Shown here: positions 1 through 5,067 of the stretch, piece after piece
Position numbering within the stretch: position 1 is the first letter of the stretch
Layout of the letters: each line of letters begins with the position of its first letter
Source of the DNA: Planctomycetota bacterium
GTDB taxonomy: Bacteria > Planctomycetota > B129-G9
Assembly: GCA_003644325.1 (NCBI GenBank)
Contig: QNCA01000147.1
Location: forward strand, 1-5,067
Length of the DNA stretch: 5,067 nucleotides
Reading direction: 5' to 3'
Program-made: the position numbers and the translations under genes
The notes under the pieces: model-generated
Database searches by the model: none
What the model saw: the letters and a program-made list of their open reading frames with translations, nothing else
Told to the model about the DNA's origin: nothing

Positions 1-13
1 CGGATCGTAGATT

Positions 14-26
14 GGTGACTGTCACC
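14..26. repeat. Perfect 13-base palindrome GGTGACTGTCACC, possible operator
   Basis: Six-base arms GGTGAC/GTCACC surround one central base, and the symmetry is exact. Read on the minus strand it lies 22 bases downstream of the possible -10 box at 49-54, where a repressor could block transcription. As RNA it would form only a five-pair stem with a three-base loop and has no U-run after it, so it is not a good terminator. I do not recognise the site as that of a named regulator. Confidence 0.35.
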
Positions 27-48
27 GTAAGGTGTTGTGAAACAGCAG

Positions 49-54
49 ATTATA
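49..54 (-). promoter_or_regulatory. Possible -10 element downstream of fabH
   Basis: A perfect TATAAT on the minus strand lies about 50 bases after the fabH stop, in an AT-richer patch. The sequence 17 bases upstream (CTGGAT) is a poor -35 match, and TG lies two bases before the box instead of one, so this is not a clean extended -10. It could drive a gene beyond the left edge, for example a later fab gene. The surrounding octamer ATTATAAT is its own reverse complement, so chance is a real alternative. Confidence 0.25.
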
Positions 55-101
55 ATCAAGCACCTACCATCATCCAGAAAAAGTCAGTCAACTTGAGTTT
101 C

Positions 102-1097
102 TTACCACCTCAGAAGGGCGCCGGCCCAGGTGATTCCCCCGCCGAAAGCCACCATTGCCAGAAGGTCGTCCTTTTTGATGGAGCCGTTCCGGACGGCCTC
201 GTCCAGGGCTATCGGGATGGTTGCTCCCGAAGTGTTGCCGAATCTCTCGATGTTGGTGTACCACTTCTCGACAGGCGTGCCCATCCGCCTGGCGGAGGCC
301 TCGATTATGCGCATGTTCATCTGGTGGGGGATTACCCACGCCAGGTCTTCTTTCGAGTACCCGTTTTTCTCCAGAATATCTATAACAACCGTGTGGAGCA
401 TTTGGGTGCAGTACTTGTAAACTTCCCTGCCCCTTACTTCCATCAGGTGAAGATTCTTTTCCAGCACGTCATAGTCCACGGGGATCTTCGAGCCGCCTCC
501 CCGGACTATCATGATATCCGCGCCCGAGCCGTCCGAACCCAACGAGGTGTCGATCAGGACGCCCTGCTCGGCGTCGGCCCTGAGGACGACGGCTCCGGCG
601 CCGTCTCCGAAGAGTATGCAGGAGGTCCTGTCGGTATAGTTGGTAAAGGCCGTCAGTACCTCTCCGCCGACGACCAGGGCCGTATCGCACATGCCGGTTT
701 CAATCTGCTTCCACGCCATTGAGAGGGCATAGATGAAGCCGGAGCACGCCGCGCTCACATCGAAGGCGCCTATCTTCCGGCAGCCGAGCATGTCTTGCAG
801 CAGGCAGGCGGTGGAGGGGAATCTGTAGTCGGCGGAGATGGTTCCGACCGCGATGAGGTCGATATCATCAGGGGTCACGTTGGCGGCTTCGAGCGCACGC
901 TGCGAAGCGATGAACGCCAGGTCCGAGACGCCCTGGCCCTTTTCGGCGACATGGCGTTCTTTTATGCCCGTGCGGGTGAATATCCATTCGTCCGAGGTGT
1001 CCACGATTTTCTCGAGGTCGTCATTTGTCAAGACCTTTGGCGGCAGGTAAGACCCTGTTCCCGCGATTCCGACTTTTCGATTTTCGGTCATTGGCAT
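102..1097 (-). CDS. fabH: Beta-ketoacyl-ACP synthase III (KAS III)
   Basis: Starts type II fatty acid synthesis by condensing an acyl-CoA primer, usually acetyl-CoA, with malonyl-ACP in the cytoplasm. The 331 residues have the two-part thiolase fold of the family. The catalytic triad is visible: C118 in DVSAACSGF, H258 in IPHQMN, and N288 in RFGNTSGA. CoA-contact residues W38 and R42 lie in TSDEWIFTRTGIKERH, and the FGDGAGAVVL block is at 163-172. The C-terminus FGGGITWAGALLRW is typical. The usual HQAN is HQMN here, a mild change. The start is ATG 1097, eight bases after the plsX stop, with AGG seven bases upstream overlapping that stop. An in-frame ATG two codons later (1091) is an alternative. 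As the third gene of rpmF-plsX-fabH it is probably co-transcribed from the promoter at 2348-2376. Primer preference (straight or branched) cannot be read from the sequence. Confidence 0.97.
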   Translation of the reverse strand: MPMTENRKVGIAGTGSYLPPKVLTNDDLEKIVDTSDEWIFTRTGIKERHVAEKGQGVSDLAFIASQRALEAANVTPDDIDLIAVGTISADYRFPSTACLLQDMLGCRKIGAFDVSAACSGFIYALSMAWKQIETGMCDTALVVGGEVLTAFTNYTDRTSCILFGDGAGAVVLRADAEQGVLIDTSLGSDGSGADIMIVRGGGSKIPVDYDVLEKNLHLMEVRGREVYKYCTQMLHTVVIDILEKNGYSKEDLAWVIPHQMNMRIIEASARRMGTPVEKWYTNIERFGNTSGATIPIALDEAVRNGSIKKDDLLAMVAFGGGITWAGALLRW

Positions 1098-1105
1098 TCC
1101 ATAGC

Positions 1106-2104
1106 CTAAGCGAGTTTTTCGAGGATAAGACTGTTAACGTCGTGTGCCGCGAAAGTGACGGCGGAGTTTACGGCGTTTGCAATCGCCACGGCCTTGGACT
1201 TCCCGTGAGCGACGATGCATACGCCGTCCACGCCCAGCAGCGGCGCGCCTCCATAAGCCGACCAGTCGGTCATTTCCCTGAATTTCCTGAAAATGTCGGC
1301 GCGCTTATTCTCGTCCATCCCGCCGAGCAGGCTCTCCAGTTCTTCAAGGAGCGAATGAACAATTGCCGCCGAGAATCCTTCTATCCCCTTCAGAAGGACG
1401 TTTCCCACAAATCCGTCGCAGACGGCGACATCGCAGTCGCTCACAAAGATGTCATGTCCCTCGACAAATCCGATATAGTTGAGGCCGGATTTCCGGAGCA
1501 ATTTGTTGGCCTCGCGTATCTTGTAGGTGCCCTTTGAACGTTCGACGCCCACGTTGACGAGTCCGACCCTCGGATTCTTGATCCCCAGCGCGTGCTCGCT
1601 GTACACCGAGGCCATTACCGCGTACTGGTAAAGGTGCGTCGCCCTGCAGTAGATATTGGTGCCCAAATCGATAATCATGCAGACGCCGTTCCTGGAAGGC
1701 AGGGGCACGCCCACGCCCGGCCTGCGCACCCCCTTGAGCCGCCCCAATATGTGAACCGCCGAGCCTACAAGCGCCCCTGTGCTGCCGGCGCTTACCATGG
1801 CATCCGCACGCCTGTTCTTCACCAGCGCCACGCTCTGTGCCACGGAATTGTCCTGCTTTTTCTTGAACACCGAGCGCATCTTGTCCCGGGCGGTCACCAC
1901 GTGCTCGGCATGGTGCACTGATATTCTGGACTGAAACTCATCCAGTTCCCGGCCGAATTTTTTCGCAAGCGCTTCTCCAATCCGGTCTTTCCGACCGACC
2001 AGCGCGATCTGGAGTTCCGTATCCTTTTGCAGGGCCATCCGGCAGCCGGCCACAACTTCTCCGGGGGCGTAGTCCCCGCCCATAGCATCAACCGCGATGC
2101 GCAT
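1106..2104 (-). CDS. plsX: Phosphate acyltransferase PlsX (acyl-ACP:phosphate transacylase)
   Basis: Converts acyl-ACP and inorganic phosphate to acyl-phosphate, the donor used by the membrane acyltransferase PlsY in the first step of phospholipid synthesis. PlsX is a peripheral cytoplasmic enzyme. The 332 residues match the family length and begin with the signature MRIAVDAMGGDYAP. Further family blocks are the SAGSTGAL loop (105-112), LGRLKGVRRPG (120-130), IDLGTN (145-150), NPRVGLVNVG (177-186), FVEGHDIF (213-220) and VCDGFVGNVLLK (228-239). Several positions depart from the usual consensus: SAGNTGAL is SAGSTGAL, DVGAN is DLGTN, NIGEE is NVGVE, and VEGRD is VEGHD. The frame is intact and the rest is well conserved, so I expect a working enzyme from a divergent lineage. 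The ATG at 2104 is three bases after rpmF; the TAG stop is eight bases before fabH. Confidence 0.95.
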   Translation of the reverse strand: MRIAVDAMGGDYAPGEVVAGCRMALQKDTELQIALVGRKDRIGEALAKKFGRELDEFQSRISVHHAEHVVTARDKMRSVFKKKQDNSVAQSVALVKNRRADAMVSAGSTGALVGSAVHILGRLKGVRRPGVGVPLPSRNGVCMIIDLGTNIYCRATHLYQYAVMASVYSEHALGIKNPRVGLVNVGVERSKGTYKIREANKLLRKSGLNYIGFVEGHDIFVSDCDVAVCDGFVGNVLLKGIEGFSAAIVHSLLEELESLLGGMDENKRADIFRKFREMTDWSAYGGAPLLGVDGVCIVAHGKSKAVAIANAVNSAVTFAAHDVNSLILEKLA

Positions 2105-2107
2105 CTC

Positions 2108-2290
2108 TTAAGCGCCCTCTTTTTCTATGATGCTTTCTCCGTCGTAGTACCCACAGTTTTCGCACACCCTATGCGGCAGTTTCTTCTGATTGCACCGGGG
2201 GCACACCGACAGGCTGGGCGCGCCCAGGGCGTCATGAGACCGCCTCTTGCGGGTCCGTGACCTCGAATGTCTTCTTTTCGGGTTTGGCAT
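2108..2290 (-). CDS. rpmF: 50S ribosomal protein L32
   Basis: Small protein of the large ribosomal subunit. The 60 residues begin with the basic tail MPNPKRRHSRSRTRKRRSH, typical of bacterial L32, which penetrates rRNA. A zinc ribbon follows with C30/C33 (CPRC) and C43/C46 (CENC) around the conserved KLPHRVC segment and ends in GYY. This is the zinc-binding (C+) form of L32. The length is normal. The acidic tail after GYY (DGESIIEKEGA) is a usual lineage-variable end. The ATG at 2290 is preceded only by a weak GGAA about eight bases upstream. It is the first gene after the promoter at 2348-2376, and its TAA stop is three bases before plsX, so translation of the two is probably coupled. In E. 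coli a DUF177 gene (yceD) precedes rpmF; here there is none. Confidence 0.97.
   Translation of the reverse strand: MPNPKRRHSRSRTRKRRSHDALGAPSLSVCPRCNQKKLPHRVCENCGYYDGESIIEKEGA
2115..2120 (-). promoter_or_regulatory. Ribosome binding site of plsX, inside the end of rpmF
   Basis: AGAGGG on the minus strand lies ten bases upstream of the plsX ATG at 2104, within the last codons of rpmF. It supports that ATG as the plsX start and suggests that plsX translation depends on ribosomes finishing rpmF. Confidence 0.5.
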
Positions 2291-2478
2291 GGCGTATTTT
2301 CCGTAAACTGAGCGTGTTCAAGGCAGTTGCCCGCCAAAAGTCGCGGGATTCTATATATCGGCCCGACCATTGTCAAGCAAAATCGACCGCGAGGCGGCAA
2401 ATACATCGCCGGACCCGATGCGAAACGGGGATGTCGCGGGGAACAATCCCATTATATTGTGTCACCTCGATACGGCCA
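2291..2478 (-). other. Intergenic region between alaS and rpmF, holding the rpmF operon promoter
   Basis: This 188-base gap separates the alaS stop from the rpmF ATG and contains no convincing gene. Its main content is the sigma70-type promoter at 2348-2376, listed separately. A second perfect TATAAT lies at 2451-2456 on the minus strand, but nothing like TTGACA sits 16-18 bases upstream of it. Short GC-rich inverted repeats (a 4-bp stem CCGC/GCGG at 2387-2397 followed by TCGATTTT, and GGGA/TCCC near 2438-2450) are too weak to call as the alaS terminator. No riboswitch or L32-binding structure was recognised in the roughly 50-base leader. Confidence 0.6.
2348..2376 (-). promoter_or_regulatory. 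Sigma70-type promoter for rpmF-plsX-fabH
   Basis: On the minus strand a perfect -35 box TTGACA (2371-2376) is followed by exactly 17 bases and then TAGAAT (2348-2353), a 5/6 match to TATAAT. The spacer is AT-rich next to the -10 box. Transcription should begin near 2341, giving a leader of about 50 bases before the rpmF ATG at 2290. The site lies in the only sizeable gap among these genes and faces the operon. This is a direct motif match with ideal spacing; activity is inferred. Confidence 0.72.
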
Positions 2479-5067
2479 TTATGAGAGGAGACTTCTGAGC
2501 AGCGTTGTCGATTCTTTCCGTGCCTGTTCGATCCTGTCGATGTTCTTGCCGCCGGCCTGTGCCAGGTCGGCCCTGCCGCCGCCTCCGCCGCCCACTATCG
2601 GCGCTATCTTTTTCACCACGTCCACCGCGTGCAGGCCCCTTTCGACGAGGTCCCTTGAAAATGACACCAGGAGGCCGACCTTGCCGCCGGCATCCGATAA
2701 AAGGACTACCGCGACGGATTTGCCCGTTTTGCGCAGGTTGTCGGCATAACTCCGCAGTTCGGGCATGGATTGGTTCGGCAGGTACGCACAGACAAGCGCG
2801 GTCCCGCCGACCTTTTCCGCCTTCGCGAGCAATTGACCGACGGATTCGCCCTGTGCGGCGGCCGCCCTCGCCGAAGTCTTTTTTCTCAGGGAAGAAATCT
2901 CGTTTAGCAGGTCGTCTACACGTCCCGGCACGGCCTCCTCGCGGCATTTGAGTTTCCCTGCCAGTAGGGAGATCATTTCGGAACGGTCGTTCAGGTACGC
3001 CAGCGCGGCGTTGCCGGTTACGGCCTCGATGCGCCGGATGCCCGAGGCGACCGACCCCTCGCGGAGTATCTTGAATAACCCGATATCCCCGGTCCGCCGC
3101 ACGTGCGTCCCGCCGCAGAGTTCCATGCTGTAGCCGCCTATGTTGACGATGCGAACCTTTTCCGCGTACTTTTCGCCGAAGAGCGCTATGACCCCGCGGC
3201 TCTTCGCGTCCTCGACCGTCGTTTCTTCAAACTGAACTTCGTCGTTGGACAGAATTCGCTCGTTTACCTTCTCCTCGACCCGCCTGATTTCTTCGGATGT
3301 CAACCCCCGTTTGAACGTGAAGTCGAATCGCAGCCGGTCCGGCTTGACCAGCGACCCCGCCTGCTCGACCGCAGGCCCCAGGACCTCCCTGAGCGCGTAT
3401 TGCAACAGGTGCGTGGCGGAATGGTTGCGCTCGGTGTCTTTGCGCCGGTGGTCGACGACGGGTTTGACCGTGTCGCCGGTCTTCAGCGAACCGGCCTTCA
3501 TCACCCCCGAGTGAAAATAGTAGCCTTCTTCCTTTTGCGTGTCGTCAATCCGGAAGACACTGTCGCCGCATATCAATTCACCGGTGTCGCCGACCTGGCC
3601 GCCCGCCTCCGCGTAAAAAGGCGACCGGTCGAGGATGACCTGACCTTTCTCGCCCTCGCCTATTGATTTAACCAGTTTGCCGTCCCTGATTATTTCCAGC
3701 ACTTCCGGCATGAATTGCGCGGCATCCGTCCATTCGTAATATTCCGTCGGCGGGTGTTTGTGCATTATTTTCAGCAAAGGACCCCTTTTGAACACCTCGC
3801 CCGTAAATTTGGAGGTCGTCCGGGACATATTACGCGCCTCGCCGAGCAGCGCGTTGAAGCCCTCCCGGTCGAACTTCAGGCCGCTGTCCTCGACGATGTC
3901 TTGCGTAACTTCCACCGGGAAGCCCAGGGTATCGTGCAGCCAGAAGGCCGTTTTCCCCGGGAAGACATTTTCCCCGCGTTCGCGGACTTTTTGAATTTCC
4001 TCCTCAAGGCGTACCTCGCCGCGGTCGAGAACCCGGGCGAATTTTTCTTCGTCTTCCTTTAATATATGCGCGATGTTCTCGCGCCGCTGGAGGATTTCCG
4101 GATAGGGGCCCTTGAATATCTCTCCTACCACCGGCACAAGTTTATAGAGAAATGCCTCGTCCTCAATCCCTATGGCGCGGCCGTCGCGATAGGCGCGCCG
4201 GAGCAGTTTCCGCAGTACCGAGCCGCGGTCGTCGGCGGAGTCGGGGATGACGTTTTCCGCGATGGCGAAGCAGAGCGCCCGGCCGTGGTCCGCCATGCGG
4301 CGCATGTGGCGGCCTGCTTCCGAGTCGCGCTCGTACTTCATGCCGGCGATCTTCGCGATTTCGTGGAGGATGGGGAGGAACAAGTCGGTCTCGTAGTTTG
4401 ACCGCACGCCGTTGACCACGGCGAGCAGCCGCTCAAAACCCATGCCCGTGTCTATGTTCTTCTGCTTGAGGGGCTCCAGTTCATTGTAACCGGTTCTGTT
4501 GTAAACCTGAAAGACCAGGTTCCAGACTTCGCAGTACCTGCCGCAGTCGCAGGAGGGGTCGCAGTCGGGGTTGTCGCACGGAAACGAGCCCTTGCCCCAG
4601 TCGTAGAAAATCTCGGCACAGGGGCCGCACAGCCCGTTGGGGCCCTTCGTCGGGGCCTCGGCGGGCCAGTAGTTCTCTTTCGCGCCGAAGCGGTAAATCC
4701 TGTCCTCCGGCACTCCGACCTCATCGCGCCAGATATTGAACGCCTCGTCGTCCTCCAGGTACACCGATGCCGCCAGTCGCTCCGCGGGTATCTTCAACCA
4801 CTCCGTCAGAAACTCCCACGCCCACACTATCGCCTCTTTCTTGAAATAATCGCCGAAGGAGAAATTGCCGAGCATTTCAAAGAACGTGTGGTGATAGGCG
4901 GTCGAGCCGACAATATCGATGTCGCCCGTGCGGAGGCATTTCTGGCACGAAACGGCGCGCTTGAGCGGCGGCCCCTGGACGCTTTTTTTCGGCAGGGGAT
5001 GCATGTTCGCGTCCTGATCGCTGCCGGGCGTACGGGATACACCGCGCGCGAAAGGTAAAGAAGCGAG
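2479..5067 (-). CDS. alaS: Alanyl-tRNA synthetase, 5' end cut by the window edge
   Basis: Charges tRNA-Ala with alanine in the cytoplasm and hydrolyses mischarged Ser/Gly-tRNA-Ala. Residues are numbered from the ATG at 5004. The class II catalytic core shows motif 2 (QKCLR 21-25, HHTFFEMLGNFSFGDYF 38-54) and motif 3 (DTGMGFER 185-192, with Phe where Leu is usual). A Cys-rich insert lies at 143-158. The editing domain has the zinc ligands H528, H532, C630 and H634 (NHSATH, CGGTH). The C-Ala domain ends with a Gly-rich motif at 805-819 (six Gly, then RADLAQAGG). The frame is open to the window edge. ATG 5004 has AGGA seven bases upstream, but it aligns with about residue 44 of E. coli AlaRS, so a start there would lack motif 1. 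I therefore treat the gene as partial, with its start outside. From that ATG there are 841 residues, against 876 for the whole E. coli protein. It ends with TAA. The family is certain; the N-terminus is not. Confidence 0.96.
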   Translation of the reverse strand, partial: LASLPFARGVSRTPGSDQDANMHPLPKKSVQGPPLKRAVSCQKCLRTGDIDIVGSTAYHHTFFEMLGNFSFGDYFKKEAIVWAWEFLTEWLKIPAERLAASVYLEDDEAFNIWRDEVGVPEDRIYRFGAKENYWPAEAPTKGPNGLCGPCAEIFYDWGKGSFPCDNPDCDPSCDCGRYCEVWNLVFQVYNRTGYNELEPLKQKNIDTGMGFERLLAVVNGVRSNYETDLFLPILHEIAKIAGMKYERDSEAGRHMRRMADHGRALCFAIAENVIPDSADDRGSVLRKLLRRAYRDGRAIGIEDEAFLYKLVPVVGEIFKGPYPEILQRRENIAHILKEDEEKFARVLDRGEVRLEEEIQKVRERGENVFPGKTAFWLHDTLGFPVEVTQDIVEDSGLKFDREGFNALLGEARNMSRTTSKFTGEVFKRGPLLKIMHKHPPTEYYEWTDAAQFMPEVLEIIRDGKLVKSIGEGEKGQVILDRSPFYAEAGGQVGDTGELICGDSVFRIDDTQKEEGYYFHSGVMKAGSLKTGDTVKPVVDHRRKDTERNHSATHLLQYALREVLGPAVEQAGSLVKPDRLRFDFTFKRGLTSEEIRRVEEKVNERILSNDEVQFEETTVEDAKSRGVIALFGEKYAEKVRIVNIGGYSMELCGGTHVRRTGDIGLFKILREGSVASGIRRIEAVTGNAALAYLNDRSEMISLLAGKLKCREEAVPGRVDDLLNEISSLRKKTSARAAAAQGESVGQLLAKAEKVGGTALVCAYLPNQSMPELRSYADNLRKTGKSVAVVLLSDAGGKVGLLVSFSRDLVERGLHAVDVVKKIAPIVGGGGGGRADLAQAGGKNIDRIEQARKESTTLLRSLLS

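Noticed and set aside
51..56. TATAAT on the plus strand as a rightward promoter
   Set aside because: It arises from the self-complementary ATTATAAT, has no suitable -35 box, and would point into the antisense of fabH.
72..101. Terminator after fabH near the TTTTT run on the minus strand
   Set aside because: The preceding sequence (AGTTGACTGACT) forms no stem longer than three pairs.
12..722. 236-codon plus-strand open frame
   Set aside because: It lies antisense to fabH, matches no family I recognise, and fabH in the opposite frame has a complete catalytic triad. GC-rich coding DNA commonly leaves such shadow frames.
2379..2397. Possible terminator for alaS: CCGC-CTC-GCGG then TCGATTTT
   Set aside because: The stem is only four pairs with a three-base loop and the T-run is four bases and not adjacent to the stem. 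It also adjoins the -35 box of the next promoter.
2125..2406. 93-codon minus-strand open frame overlapping rpmF and its promoter
   Set aside because: It overlaps L32 in another frame, spans the promoter and resembles no known protein.
2451..2456. Second TATAAT on the minus strand just after alaS
   Set aside because: No -35-like sequence lies at 16-18 bases upstream and no extended -10 TG is present; the promoter at 2348-2376 is far better.
2575..2592. GCC/GCG-rich short tandem run resembling a microsatellite
   Set aside because: It encodes the six-glycine stretch of the conserved C-Ala motif of AlaRS, so coding constraint explains it.
3103..3666. 187-codon plus-strand open frame, with others at 1025-1537, 2505-2951, 3715-4062 and 4066-4401
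   Set aside because: All are antisense to alaS or plsX, rich in Arg/Pro/Ala as expected of shadows, and have no recognisable motifs.

Overview
This 5,067-base window is a moderately GC-rich stretch of bacterial chromosome with housekeeping genes only, all read from the minus strand. In transcription order (right to left) they are alaS (alanyl-tRNA synthetase, cut by the right edge), a 188-base gap with a strong-looking sigma70-type promoter, then rpmF (ribosomal protein L32), plsX (phosphate acyltransferase) and fabH (beta-ketoacyl-ACP synthase III). A 101-base non-coding tail follows fabH. Most other long open frames are antisense shadows of these four genes.

The organism is a bacterium with type II fatty acid synthesis. 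The AlaRS has an NYWPAEAP segment and a Cys-rich insert before the WNLVF motif. L32 begins MPNPKRRHS and carries two CxxC pairs. Together these recall Planctomycetota or another deep-branching anaerobic lineage, but this is an impression from memory and a weak placement. No mobile element, CRISPR array, tRNA, rRNA or foreign-looking insert is visible.

Region by region: bases 2479-5067 encode AlaRS from just before motif 2 to the C-terminal C-Ala domain. Catalytic, editing and C-Ala modules are all present, but the first 40-odd residues expected of the family are not recognisable in the 63 in-frame bases before the first ATG. Bases 2291-2478 hold the promoter that probably drives rpmF-plsX-fabH. 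Bases 102-2290 are that compact operon, with gaps of 3 and 8 bases. Bases 1-101 hold a -10-like TATAAT and a perfect 13-base palindrome, possibly control elements for a gene beyond the left edge.

rpmF-plsX-fabH is a widely conserved block linking ribosome production to membrane lipid synthesis. PlsX makes acyl-phosphate for phospholipid assembly and FabH starts each fatty acid chain, so the two genes control the entry to and exit from fatty acid elongation. fabD, fabG and acpP commonly follow and may lie past the left edge. I found no undescribed system. The points worth a second look are unusual residues in AlaRS and PlsX, the odd AlaRS N-terminus, and the regulatory DNA at two places.
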